The notes below the pieces were generated by a model that was not told the origin of the DNA, did not search any database, and worked only from the letters and a program-made list of their open reading frames with translations. A DNA stretch of 64,000 bases from Numida meleagris. Taxonomy: Eukaryota > Chordata > Aves > Galliformes > Numididae. The position numbers were made by a program, and so were the translations under genes. Shown here in pieces: positions 26,401 to 35,392 of this stretch. The stretch lies in assembly GCF_002078875.1 (NCBI RefSeq), contig NC_034421.1, forward strand, positions 7,710,365 to 7,774,364, read 5' to 3'. Numbering within the stretch: position 1 is the stretch's first letter; each line of letters opens with the position of its first letter.

Positions 26401-29400
26401 CTGGGTTTTTTCCTCAAAGAAATTTCATATACAGAAGTTCTTTTTCCAGAGTTCTATTTTGTGGATATACAGGATGGCGATGAGAATAAAGTGCTGTATG
26501 TCATTTGAATAGAGCAAAAAGTTAAAACATTGTTGTAGAACAAATATATTCCTTGCAGAAATCGGTGCATTGAAGAACTGTTAAAAAAAAAAAAAGTAAA
26601 GGAGCTGCAGGAAGAGAAGATGCTAGGTGGTAATGGGAAAAGAGGATGAATGGATTTGGATAAAGGATTGTGGGAAATGCAGGAGTTATATTAGCAAGAA
26701 CTGAGGAAGCTTTGTCAGACAGTGAGGTCTGAAGCCGTTCCTTTGTCCCTTCATCTTGATTTCATGGGGAGCTCTAAGTTTTCTCTGTCTGCTTGCTGAG
26801 TAGTCCTCAAGAGCTGAAGAAAAGAAGGGGACAGGGGAGCTGAGAATGAGCATGCCAATCAGAGCTAGCATTTAACATTGTGGGTTAGGTGATGTGTTGA
26901 ACACTGAAGGATGATGGATCAGAGGAATGTTACTGCAAGCTACTGCTGTCAGTCAACGGAGATAGTGTGAATAGCCTGCTTTTGTTCTAGTGAAAAAAAA
27001 AACAAAGAAAAGAAAGGAAAGAAGCATCTCATTCAGGTGTATGGTGTTGTTCCACAAAGGATGCTGAGAGAAGTTGACGTGCATGAAGAATGATTAGTGG
27101 GGTCCACTGCTGATGGAACACAATGGTGAATATCATTTACAGAGAAAAACAGAAATGTAAGAAGAGGAAGAGAAAGAAGGGACAGAGAAAACTGTCCAAG
27201 TTGCCAGGTGAGAAAGGAAGTGGAAGTGGGGGCAGAGGAACGTCCTTTCTTGGGCATCCTCTCCAGCGCAGCAGGTGGCTCCCTCCTCCATAATACTTTC
27301 CCATGTCAACTGTATTGATGATAATGCTATTCATCAGGATCATCCCAGATGCCTTATTAGATTTTCCCAGTTAGGAGACTGTTAGTGTTAACTGGAACAC
27401 ACTTTGGTCAGTGGATGGTGCTGCACGCTGTTCGATTGTTAAGCTGTGTAAGCATCTTACAGTTAGGGGTAGGAAGAGGGGAGAACGACGATGCTGATTC
27501 TCACACCAGTGTGCACTGGTTTCCTTGTGAACCTGCCGTAACGCTGATGTTCCTGGGGTTTGCAGGTGCCAGGTGGTGAGAGTAAGAGCATGAGAACGAG
27601 AGGAAACATTCTGCCCCAGTGGCTCTGTAAGGTGCTGCCAGAGTGGTTGGGTGAAAGAACAAGATGGGCAGACTAAAGTGTTGCTAAAGAAAGGCCTTCA
27701 GCTTTGTAAGTGACAAAGGCAGGGAACTGTGCAGCAAGTTGCACGTAAGACCTGTTATGGAAAAGGGTTTTAAATCTCAGTTTCACAATAGCACTCATGG
27801 CCACTCAAAGCCTTGGGTCATCAAATAACAGGACACCATGCCTTCCTTTCCTCACTGTATTTGTGTAGAAGGGCTCTGCTTAGGCAGCTATTTCCAAGAG
27901 GAGGTTATTGCTGGAAAACTTCAGAAATCTAAGGCACATCCCTTCAGGTCAAGATTACAATGTAGAGGGCGCTTCATTCCCGCGAGTGCTGGACATGAAG
28001 CTGGTTTGTCAGTACTGCTGAAAGACAAGGGTCATTATTTGGGTGCAACTCCATACTAATAAAGTTCTGTACTTTTGAGGCCCACACTAGTAACTTTTCA
28101 CAGAGCTATGTAAATTCTCAGAGATCTTTGTGGTGGGTGTCATTTTGTAGTCTGTGGACTTTATCTCTTGGTGCATATTTTGTTCTGAACACATTAGACA
28201 GCTTCCTGCTGAGCTCTGTTCTGTGCAGCAGGCTTATGGATCAGTAACTTCCATTCTTTGTTTTATCTGGGGCACCAAGACTGTGGAGTCTGTCAGATAA
28301 CCTGGTCCATGTTAGAAAATGCCTTTATGTAATAATCTTGCATAAATGATCCAGAGACCCTTTTTTTTCTCACTTTTAGTGCTTTTACAAGTGCCTCTGA
28401 CAAAATTTTCTGCAGTTCACAGAGAGTTTTACACAAGTCAGTGTGTCTCTTACTTCTGTCTGTTCCTTATCAGCCCCGCATGGCTTTGGGTCCAGTTTTT
28501 AATAATGATGTTCAGCATAAAACAGAAAGATTCTTTGCAAAGGTGAATCACCATCACTGACTGGTGATGCTCAGTTTCTTAACTGAAAAATCAGTTTTTA
28601 TGCAGACTTCATTCTTGTCTTCCTGGCCGGGAAAGCTGTTCATCTTTAGTTAAAGTATAGATACAAGGGACCACAATTTGTTAATTACACCCCTTTCTGT
28701 GGAGAGAAGTTAAGAGGAAGGAGAGAAAATAACTCCGTCTCCTGACATTTTATTAGAATGGACCTATGAGAAAGTATATCTATAAGAAATGTTTCATATT
28801 GCCCAGAGGAACGTCAGACTCTCATATGCCTTGAAATGTCAGGCTGTCTGTTAAGTCTAAATTAAATATTGATGTTGAGTTTTGCTCTATTTATTTTAAA
28901 ATACTGCACATTTTCTTAGTTCTGACCTTTTTTACATGTATGCCCTGTTATGTAACTCAGTTCGTTGCCCCAGAAGCTAACTGTCCTGAGGGGCATTTGC
29001 AGTGCCTTTTCTCAGGTATAATAACTGCTTTTATTCAATAAGAATAAATGTATTTATATAGGTATCTACATTTTATTTTTCCTTTTAACCTACAAACAGG
29101 TGGCACAGATTTATTGGAAACCTGGGATAGATAGCCACTTCTCCATTATTAGTTTGCTTAACTGCCCAGCTGAACAATCCATAGTAGCTTACATATGAAA
29201 GTTTTCCCTTGTAGAAAATATAGGCACTATCTTACTCTACATCTGTACTATGCTTTAGGTCATGACCTAGACAGTAAAGATTTTTATGATGGAAACATTA
29301 ATAAAAATAATCAAAGTTTCCTCATTTCAGGCATCATGATGGTTACACGGATAATTTGTTAATACAGTGTTTTGTTTGGCTTCAGATATACATTTTAACG

Positions 29401-32400
29401 GTGTGAACGTTGCATCCATAAATAGAGAATTGGAAGATCAAGAAGGCAGTGACCTTGGATTAGCAAGTAAGAGGTTCAAATTGTAAAATTAAACTACTTA
29501 CCACTTAAAATAATTTTATTTCTTACCTTTCTAAGTTTTTACTCATCACAATTGTTACCACAATGGCTGTGGAGAAGAGTTCTCAGTTGTGTTCCTTCTG
29601 TTTCATTTTGTGATGTAAAGAGGTTAGACTGCTTTCATCCTGTCTCTGTTTTGGAAGGGTTCAGTCTATTAGAAAAATTCTTAGCGCGCCCGTGGGGCCA
29701 CAGGATAATAGCTGATGGAAGGACTGAGTTATGTACATTTATAGGATGTCCTGACCACAGGCTGCAGGGCAATCTCTGCCCTGGTACGTGGGGCACCTCT
29801 TCCTGCTCTTTCTTCACTGACGTTGGTGTTTGCAGGGATGTTCCTTACACTTTTTGTCTCACTCCTTGCTGCTGTGCAGCTTTTTGCACTCTGATGTGTC
29901 TGTTCCCAGAAGCATCACCATTGTCACTGATGGGTTTGGCTGGAAGCTGCAGGTTTGCAGTGGGTCTAGCTGTGCCCAACATGGGGCGGCACCGGCCCCT
30001 GCTCACCCACAGCCTTGCTGCTCAGTGCACTCAGCTGATTGTACTGGGCAAAACCAAGTGGACATGAAGAAGAACCCAAGTACTAGAAAAGAGATGGCTC
30101 TGTTACAACTCCACCAGTGTTTGCTTGGGATCTTTACTTTGGCTCTTAAAGTTTATGAGAGTTCTTGCTGGGCCAGATTTTTAAGCTAAACTCCCTTTGC
30201 TGTGTTGCTTCCTTGCTCCTCCTGCAAGCAGCGGTGTAGGCGTGTTGTTTGCTATGTCGTGTGCCTCTCTGGTCTGTCCTGTATCTTCCTTAGATAGTTG
30301 CCCGGGAGGCTGACTTTGCTAACACTTGTGAGTATTCCGTGGTATATTTTTGAAGGCATTGTTGCAGTGCAGCTTATAATGAGCATTCCTGTCTTCATTT
30401 TTAAAAACATTTCTAAAAGGAGTGATGTTTTCTCTGATGACATGAACGATCAGTTTTAAGCAAAAACAGAAAATTGTAATAATGACTCGTGCTTTGAAGT
30501 ATAATTCACTCGACCACTTTATTTTCTTTGAAGAAAAGGTGATGTCATTTTTATTGCTATTCAAAATTGCTGATGATTAAAATCTTCACAGTAAATATTG
30601 AGCTGTTTCCTGATTGGGAACATCCAATGCATCTGCTGGCTGTTATTTAAGTAATTGCATCATTTAACATCCATTTTTCAAAAAATACCCAACTTTTATT
30701 AATACCATTGTTTTGGAAAATTATGAACAATACATTGTTTGATTATATTATTACCTTGTTTCAAACTTAGTTTTCGTAGAGTTAAGTACATTTGACATAT
30801 AAAATCTTCTGAACAAAACTGTGTAGAAGAAAGAAAGAGAAGTATTTCTGATTATTATAAAGTAAAACATTTTCAAGGTATGTAGTCACTTTCTGAACTC
30901 TAGTTTAAGTATTAAAATAGAAAACAATTTTTTTCTTACTCCTTTAAGTTCCAGTCAGTTTTTCCACTTGCTGTAGTTGCTGTAAATATGAGTAAGTCAC
31001 ATCATCTGATCTGAAAAATGTTTTCTCTTTCTCTGTAGCTGCAGATGATGTCACTACTTCTAAGTGTTCCATTTTAATTTTTTTTTTTCACAATTGCAGA
31101 TAATAATATTTTCTTTATTAATGGCAGGTATTTTAGAAGAATACTTGCAGAGCTGTATCCTGCTTTGGGACTGATTTTTATTTTTTATTTTTTTGTGCAT
31201 GCCTAGGTAAAAGGTTACTGGAAAGTTCAGCACCTGTCAATATTCCTGGTTCTCTTGTTCGTTCCTCATCTTTACATTCATCATCATCCCTTTCAACCTC
31301 TCCACTCAATTCTCTTTCACAATCACTTTCTCAGTCTTTTGTTTCATCCACTATGGTTCCTCACCAACAGCAGCCTCAGCCTTTGAAGTCAGAGCAGAAT
31401 ATATTAGGCACCTCGGCCTCTTCTCACAACTCGTTAGGTAAGTAAGTTGAAGGCTGCACCTGGTGTGTTTTAAGAGGGGGATCAAGGACAGGTGGGAGGG
31501 TTCAGCTCGCGGCTTTGCAAATCTCCCATGACTTGATCTGGAAGACAAAGCCCAGCTATTACAATTGTTAACATTGCTGACAATGGTGTTAAATGAGGTA
31601 TGTGGGAGAGAGTTCAAGGAGTTAACTTTTCCTTCCTAAGTTCTTGGAAGAGGAGATGTTTACTTACGAGGCATTTGAAAGGGGAAGACATAGTAGGCAG
31701 CAAGAACACGTTTCAGCTACAACTTTTGCTAAAGGAAAATAGAGAGGAAGAACTAAAATGATGTATGAACTTCTGGGAGCAAAGCTTTTTGTATTTAAAT
31801 ATATTCCCACTCTTTCTTCTCCTTTTGTGGACTGTACTCTCTTTTATTAAAAGCAGCAAGAAAAAAGCATGTGGTAAGTTTCCTGAATTGCTCCACAACT
31901 ACAAATATTTTCCACTTGTACATTTCTGAAGATAGTAAAATAATGAGTCTTGCAGGTAGAAGTATATGTTTTGCGTTTGCTTTGCATTTTCTTAGTTCTG
32001 CATGTGAAACGTTCTGCAGCAGGGTGTACAGACATTATTTTTTGTTTTACAGGTTTGAATGGTGTTACGGGGAGCATATGGGACTTTGTAACTGGGAATT
32101 TTTCTCCCAGTCCATCCCCAGTTCTAAGCAGTGGCACTGCCCCCTCAGTAAGTTCAAACAGCAGTGGGAACGAACTAACCCGAGTTAGACAGGAACTTGA
32201 TGATGCCAAGAGAAAACTAAAACAATGGGAAGAATCTTGGCAACAAGTAAAACAGGTATGTTAATTTGTGGTAGCATTACATCTTCTCTGGATTTAATAA
32301 ACATGCACCTCCAACTGTTTTTCCTTTTTACATATTTCATTATCCTTGAACCCAGAGGTTTTTTTTCAGCCTATCAAGTGAATAGACCAGGAATGATGTT

Positions 32401-35392
32401 CCTTCCATCTCCCAAATGAGCTGGCACCATAAAGGAAGCAGCCCCTTTAGTGCTGAACAGCAGCGTATCTCAATGTATAGTAATTAAAGACACACGTTCC
32501 CTCCTGTACCTCTTTCAGTTGGCAAGCACGCACAAAAAAAGAAGGCTTGCTGGTAGCTGTGGCTCTCCTCTGCCACGGAGGAGCAAAGTAGCTCTGCTGC
32601 ATCGTGGCAGGTTTTAATGTCTCCTGACATTGAAATTTGATCACGTTCCATTCACAGAGCTCCATAAATGCGACAGTCGGATAAGTAGGGAAAAACATTA
32701 AATTGACCATAATTACATCGTTGTATCTAAAATTAGAAGTCACCTGCACCTTTGAAGGCTTTTGAATTTGCTCTTCCATTTTTAATTTAAAAAATATTTT
32801 TTCTTACATTCTGGAAATTGTTTTCTCTCAGGCATGTGATGCGTGGCAAAAAGAGGCTCAAGAAGCAAACGAACGTGCTGATGTTGCATCTGCTGACAAA
32901 CAACTTGCTCTTCAGAAGAAGGAAGCAGTGGAAATGAAATTAAAAAAGCTGAAGGTGCAGTTAGCTGCCTGCCTGTCTGCTGCATTACCTTACATGGAAA
33001 ACTATGGAGACATAGAAAAAATATCCTTGCCAAAGCTTCGTTCCTTACAAAGCCGGCTGCACTTAGATTTAGGAACAATAGATGAGGTGAGTTTCTTCGT
33101 CTGTGTAACTATTTTTGCTTAACTAAAACTGACAGCTCAGTAAGCTTCAGTGAGATACATATACCAGGTTTAATTTCAGAGAGCATCACTGATCTCAGTG
33201 TTAAGTTTTTCCTTTCTGGATTATATGATGTTCAGAGTTCTCAGCCTGATAGATTCTTCTAATTTTTTGATCAGCTGTCAGAACAAATGACAAGCAATTC
33301 ACAAGGAGTCTGAGGCTGATTAAAAAATAAAAACGATTCCAAAAAAGCTTAAATTGCCAATATTTCAGCCACTACCTAAATAAATTAAAGCCTTTGTCAT
33401 AAATAAATGTAAACAATTACACATTATTCACTTGTTTAGAATGTAGGTGGTGAGGTTCTGCACTAGGAGTTTGTATAGTCAGAGAGGCCAGTGCAGACTT
33501 GGAGCATAGAACCACTGACAATCGACGGGACCTCTGGAGATCGTCTAGCCCAGTGCCCCACTCAAACAGGGTCAACCTGAGCAGATTGTTACAGCCTGGC
33601 CCAGAAGTGTTTTGAATATCTTCAAGGATGGAGATGCTGGAACCTCTGTGGGCAACCTTTTCCAGTGTTTGACCACCCTCACTGTAAAAGTGGGATTTCC
33701 TGTCCTTACCATTTGTGCCTGTTGCCTCTTCTTTCACTGGATACCATCAAGAGGAGACTATCTTTTTTACTTCCTCCCACAAGGTATTTATACACATTGA
33801 TAAGATACCCTCTCTTCTTTCAGACTCTCCTCATGTCAGATGCTTCAGTCCCTTAGTCACATTAGTGGCTATAATGTTGTATTCCACCTTCTCTCCAATC
33901 CAAACTTAGGTTCTGCCAAAACATGGGATGCTCTTTTGCTGTCAGATGCAGAGCATTTCTCAGGGCTGTCAAAGCTTTGAAATTCATATGCCACTCCTCT
34001 GAGCGTAATCAAGGGAGGTAATGACAGTGCACTGCTGCAGGCACCAGAAGCCTCATTCCTACTTGAGGCTGTCCTGAACCTAGCTTGGTTCCACATTACA
34101 TTTTATTCTGCAGTCTCAAAGGGCAGCAATACCACATGTGATGGCAGTTCTTTTTGCTTTGACTGTCACAGGACAGTCCAGACAAAAAAAAAAAAAAAAG
34201 TAATATTTCCTCCCACTTACTGGAGCAGTGTGCCATACTCCTGTACCTTTTTGTACTTTATACAGCCATGTATTCTCTGAGTGCTCCTCCTGTCCAGTGC
34301 CATCTGCATCAGCGTGAACTGTTGCCTTGAAGAAAAGCCAGGCTCTCCTTACGAGACATTAAAACATAATTAAAGTCTTTGGCAATAAAGTAGGTAGATG
34401 AGACTTGCTATGTGTCAGGCTCGTGTGCTAAGTGCATTTGCATTAGGGATCACTGTTGTTTTTCTCCTGATGGATTTTAAGTAGAAGCAAAACAGTCCTG
34501 GAATCTCCAGTCTGAACAAAGTCATTAGATCCTGGGATAGAAGTCATCTCAGCCAGACTGGGCTGTTTAGAACAATTACCAGCCTTTACAGCTGCTCAGC
34601 TTCTCAGGTTTCCTTTACCACTGTGGCCTCTTCTCACCTGTCTTTTCCTTCCAGGAGAAAGCTCCTGTCTTAGTGCAACACACAGTGCTGGATGCTTCTC
34701 TTAACCTGAAGATGTCTCTCTCAAAAATTAGCATAGCTTTTAGATGCCTTTCACTTCTTCCTGTCCCCTAATAAGGTTGACATGGTTTACTGCATCCTCC
34801 CCAAAGTCTGCACCTGTAGCTTTATTCAAAGGATAGCGTATCTGGGAATCTTCCATTTTGTCTTATTCCAAACACCTCTCACAACCTAAAAGAACATAAC
34901 AGTACTTTGCAATGTCAAAACAAGGAAGTGCATGGAAATAAAAAGGCTTACTTCTCCGTTTTTTCTTGCTTTGCATCACTTATCCCAATGATCCAGAAAA
35001 GCTGCAGTCCAGAAGTGCTGTCCCAGGTCATTTATTTTCTAAATGCACATCTGCTCCTCCAGCTGCTAAAGGTTGTGCATGCTCAGATCATATGACCCTC
35101 AACTTGGCTGTCCATCACGCAAGAACATTGTGCTTTGTGTTGGTAGAGTTATTTTCAGGACAGCTGAGCGTAAAATTGCTAAAACACAACTGTACAGTTT
35201 GGAATCCTTTTACTGAGTGCAGTTATCATCTTACAGGTCATTTTTCAGCTTCAGTCAAAGAAGTGTGCGGTGTGTCAAGAAGGCGATCGTAACATTGTCC
35301 TGAATCCATGTCAGCATTTCATACTTTGTGATCACTGTGCAGCTAAACAAGAAGAATGTCCCTGCTGCGAGAAAAAAAATAGTCTCTGGTAA
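2391..35392 (+). CDS. UNKL: Unkempt-like CCCH zinc finger / RING protein, 16 coding exons
   Basis: Coding exons: 2391-2470, 4091-4300, 5624-5800, 8654-8787, 10721-10856, 11577-11694, 15681-15765, 18106-18218, 20593-20781, 22756-22818, 24109-24274, 29386-29466, 31207-31437, 32053-32255, 32832-33086, 35237-35392. All introns are GT-AG. The sum is 2397 bases, 798 residues plus TAA. Six CCCH fingers lie at about residues 36-102 (two), 120-145, 211-232, 249-276 and 291-312. A Ser-rich low-complexity linker runs from about 314 to 620, a coiled coil from about 625 to 700, and a C3HC4 RING from about 755 to 795. The start MPSVSKA and blocks such as TFNYSPDVYC, CRQGYACPHYHNSRDRRR and KQWEESWQQVKQ match human UNKL from memory. 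The paralogue UNK binds UAG-containing mRNAs through these fingers and represses translation. UNKL has been linked to RING-dependent ubiquitination; RNA binding here is inferred from the family. UNK itself is less likely because the N- and C-termini are UNKL-type. Confidence 0.95.
3380..3484 (+). repeat. CR1 LINE 3'-end fragment
   Basis: Reads GGGCTAGATGACCTAGAAGG, then GTCCCTTCCAACTCAAACAG and TTCTATGATTCT, the standard 3' tail of avian CR1 in sense orientation. It is 5'-truncated and lies in UNKL intron 1. Confidence 0.85.
4091..4300 (+). CDS. UNKL: UNKL coding exon 2 (CCCH fingers 1 and most of 2)
   Basis: Encodes finger 1 (C-x7-C-x7-C-x3-H, ending CFHWH) and the first part of finger 2 (NYSPDVYCTKYDETTGICPD). 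It also holds the basic stretch NQRRRRPIRRRDG between them. 210 bases, phase 2 at both ends. Intron 2 (4301-5623) holds only a short AAAT repeat and AT-rich sequence. Confidence 0.95.
5267..5283. repeat. (AAAT)n microsatellite
   Basis: About four tandem AAAT units in UNKL intron 2. Confidence 0.8.
5624..5800 (+). CDS. UNKL: UNKL coding exon 3 (end of finger 2, finger 3)
   Basis: Starts by completing finger 2 (CPYLH), then TTGDTERKYHLRYYKTG and finger 3 (C-x9-C-x6-C-x3-H, ending CAFAH). The splice turns the usual Glu before CPYLH into Asp (GDDC rather than GDEC), a mild change. 177 bases, phase 2 at both ends. Intron 3 (5801-8653) carries one CR1 copy near 7 kb; the rest is AT-rich and unassigned. 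Confidence 0.95.
6955..7225 (+). repeat. CR1 LINE fragment, internally shortened
   Basis: Shows the CR1 body phrases GAGGAGCTGAAGTTGCTTGG and TTCAGCCTAGGGAAG, then jumps to GATTTAGACTGGATGTTAGG and the tail GTGGGTCCCTTCCAACGCAA. The segment usually between these parts is missing, so the copy has an internal deletion. Sense orientation, UNKL intron 3. Confidence 0.85.
8654..8787 (+). CDS. UNKL: UNKL coding exon 4 (inter-finger linker)
   Basis: Encodes ELQAQETLQNGQ to SQAMIEKILSEDPRWQ, the helical linker between the first and second finger triplets; it has no cysteine ligand set of its own. Donor TGGCAGG|GTAATG. Intron 4 (8788-10720) is AT-rich with no recognised element. Confidence 0.93.
10721..10856 (+). 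CDS. UNKL: UNKL coding exon 5 (CCCH finger 4)
   Basis: Encodes TNFVLAGYKTEQC, then finger 4 (C-x6-C-x5-C-x3-H within CTKPPRLCRQGYACPHYH) and the basic run NSRDRRRNPRKFKYR. Donor AG|GTACAT. Reading through this donor adds only a few residues before a stop. Intron 5 (10857-11576) contains an 18-base T tract at 10983-11000. Confidence 0.95.
10983..11000. repeat. Poly(T) tract
   Basis: Eighteen consecutive T in UNKL intron 5, followed by GTGGAAG. It could be the poly(A) tail of an old antisense insertion, but no body was recognised beside it. Confidence 0.7.
11577..11694 (+). CDS. UNKL: UNKL coding exon 6 (CCCH finger 5)
   Basis: Encodes STPCPNVKHADEWGEPSRC and the rest of finger 5 (C-x14-C-x5-C-x3-H, ending CQYCH), then SRTEQQFHPE. 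Ends in phase 0 at CCCGAG|GTAAGA. Intron 6 (11695-15680, almost 4 kb) is AT-rich; no gene or repeat was recognised in it. Confidence 0.95.
15681..15765 (+). CDS. UNKL: UNKL coding exon 7 (CCCH finger 6)
   Basis: Encodes IYKSTKCNDMRQTGYC and the end of finger 6 (C-x8-C-x5-C-x3-H, PRGPFCAFAH). This is the last zinc finger. Intron 7 (15766-18105) is AT-rich with nothing recognised. Confidence 0.95.
18106..18218 (+). CDS. UNKL: UNKL coding exon 8 (start of Ser-rich linker)
   Basis: Encodes KPGAHLFPTDSIGITNEW followed by a Ser/Thr/Asn-rich run ending SGQSGN. Ends in phase 0. Intron 8 (18219-20592) holds a CR1 scrap and an antisense solo LTR. Confidence 0.88.
18758..18848 (+). repeat. CR1 LINE 3'-end fragment
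   Basis: Short 5'-truncated copy with CCTGAGGTCCCTTCCAGCCC and the tail TTCTGTGATTCTATGA, in UNKL intron 8. Confidence 0.85.
18991..19563 (-). mobile_element. Avian endogenous retrovirus solo LTR, antisense to UNKL
   Basis: The segment matches, from memory, the LTR of a very common avian ERV family (ERVL-like, class uncertain). On the minus strand it opens TGCCCTGGTTTTGGCTGGGA, continues through TGGATTTAAGATGAAAATAA and a TTGCATTTTGCATCACTTG block, and closes near GCTAGGTTAAACAACAACA. No internal retroviral genes flank it, so it is a solo LTR. No exact target-site duplication is visible, consistent with age. Overlapping short open frames here are chance products. Confidence 0.65.
20593..20781 (+). 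CDS. UNKL: UNKL coding exon 9 (Ser-rich, frame-neutral)
   Basis: Encodes a Ser-rich stretch (SCSSSPPVTSSSGSSSSLSP) then LCRQRSLANGVLCSES and the block YPKAPGFEREDQ, which closely resembles the KKAPGFEREDQ block of the paralogue UNK (from memory). 189 bases, phase 0 to 0, so it can be skipped without a frame change. Intron 9 (20782-22755) is AT-rich, with purine-rich runs at about 21.28-21.44 kb. Confidence 0.88.
22756..22818 (+). CDS. UNKL: UNKL coding exon 10 (21-residue microexon-like)
   Basis: 63 bases, phase 0 to 0, encoding a hydrophilic peptide with QQKKSEQDSKQ at its end. EQDSKQ followed by NHL in the next exon matches human UNKL from memory. Acceptor TTTCAG, donor CAG|GTATTG. Intron 10 (22819-24108) contains two CR1 copies and a CA repeat. 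Confidence 0.85.
22916..23183 (+). repeat. CR1 LINE 3'-end copy
   Basis: Contains GAAAATGTTCTTTACTGTGA, GGTTGGACCAGGTGACCTGC and the tail TCCCTTCCAACCTCAGCCGT. Sense orientation, 5'-truncated, in UNKL intron 10, directly followed by a second copy. Confidence 0.88.
23186..23612 (+). repeat. CR1 LINE copy, second in tandem
   Basis: Starts within the body (TTGGTTTGGTCAGCCTAGGG), includes GAAAAGGTTCTTCACTGTGA and ends with GATCTTTGTGGGTCCCATCT. It abuts the copy before it but differs in sequence and length, so it is a separate insertion. Confidence 0.85.
24056..24081. repeat. (CA)n microsatellite beside a UNKL splice acceptor
   Basis: Thirteen uninterrupted AC units, ending 27 bases before UNKL exon 11 and so overlapping the likely branch-point zone. 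CA repeats near exons are known binding sites for hnRNP L. Confidence 0.95.
24109..24274 (+). CDS. UNKL: UNKL coding exon 11 (linker)
   Basis: Encodes NHLSVFSVVNPLASSITSSL, a further Ser-rich run, and TLPFYSAGNTVESVIG. The block ITSSLASS...LPFY...TVESVI is shared with UNK and UNKL of mammals (from memory). Intron 11 (24275-29385, 5.1 kb) holds an antisense CR1 fragment; the rest is AT-rich with no gene recognised. Confidence 0.9.
24960..25500 (-). repeat. Antisense CR1 LINE body fragment, diverged
   Basis: Phrases such as GGCAGCCCAGAACTGGATGC, AGTACTCCAGGTACACGCTC and GTGCAGCATTACTTTAAATG are the reverse complement of the internal CR1 reverse-transcriptase region. Divergence is high, so this is an old copy. 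It explains the short open frames on both strands here. Boundaries are approximate. Confidence 0.7.
29386..29466 (+). CDS. UNKL: UNKL coding exon 12
   Basis: Encodes IHFNGVNVASINRELEDQEG to the donor GCAA|GTAAGA; human UNKL has the related LHLSNVNIASLEKDLEEQDG (from memory). 81 bases, phase 1 to 1, so removable without a frame change. Intron 12 (29467-31206) holds a candidate dispersed repeat near 29.7-30.1 kb. Confidence 0.9.
29680..30066 (+). repeat. Candidate avian dispersed repeat (LTR-like)
   Basis: The run CCACAGGATAATAGCTGATG, CACAGGCTGCAGGGCAATCT, a CTTCTTCACTGACGTTGGTG block and CATTGTCACTGATGGGTTTG resemble a repeat I recall from many avian sequences. I cannot name its family with certainty. 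It is more GC-rich than the surrounding intron and would explain the long chance open frame at 29552-30067. Confidence 0.4.
31207..31437 (+). CDS. UNKL: UNKL coding exon 13 (Ser/Pro/Gln-rich)
   Basis: Encodes KRLLESSAPVNIPGSLVRSS, long serine runs, SQSFVSSTMVPHQQQPQPL and SASSHNSL. SAPVNIPGSL is nearly identical in UNK and UNKL of mammals (from memory). 231 bases, phase 1 to 1. Intron 13 (31438-32052) contains nothing recognised. Confidence 0.93.
32053..32255 (+). CDS. UNKL: UNKL coding exon 14 (SIWDF motif, start of coiled coil)
   Basis: Encodes GLNGVTGSIWDFVTGNFSPS, a short linker, then the helical segment ELTRVRQELDDAKRKLKQWE and ESWQQVKQ, with heptad-like spacing. The GLNG...SIW...FSP block is a hallmark of the Unkempt family. 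Intron 14 (32256-32831) is unremarkable. Confidence 0.95.
32832..33086 (+). CDS. UNKL: UNKL coding exon 15 (coiled coil)
   Basis: Encodes ACDAWQKEAQEANERADVAS, DKQLALQKKEAVEMKLKKLK, then the LPKLRSLQSRLHLDLGTIDE segment before the RING. 255 bases, phase 0 to 0: skipping would remove the coiled coil but keep the RING in frame. Intron 15 (33087-35236) carries an antisense CR1 and an A tract. Confidence 0.95.
33470..33905 (-). repeat. Antisense CR1 LINE copy
   Basis: Plus-strand reading GACCTCTGGAGATCGTCTAG, CTGTGGGCAACCTTTTCCAG, TTTGACCACCCTCACTGTAA and AGGTATTTATACACATTGAT follows the reverse complement of CR1 from the 3' tail inwards. In UNKL intron 15. The outer boundary beyond 33.9 kb is uncertain. 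Confidence 0.85.
34184..34199. repeat. Poly(A) tract
   Basis: Sixteen consecutive A in UNKL intron 15. Confidence 0.8.
35237..35392 (+). CDS. UNKL: UNKL coding exon 16 (RING finger, stop)
   Basis: Encodes VIFQLQSKKCAVCQEGDR, then NPCQHFILCDHC and EECPCCEKKNSLW before TAA. The ligands fit a C3HC4 RING: C-x2-C, C-x-H, C-x2-C and C-x2-C, with the last pair inside CPCC, where one extra cysteine sits between the ligands. The RING is complete, so ligase function is plausible. Confidence 0.95.
   Translation, partial: VIFQLQSKKCAVCQEGDRNIVLNPCQHFILCDHCAAKQEECPCCEKKNSLW

Noticed and set aside
28547..28568. Inverted repeat ATCACCA ... TGGTGAT
   Set aside because: A seven-base arm with an eight-base loop is expected by chance in 64 kb, and nothing around it suggests a functional hairpin.
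29552..30067. 171-codon plus-strand open frame in UNKL intron 12
   Set aside because: It lacks a recognisable domain and overlaps a candidate dispersed repeat, which better explains the open frame.
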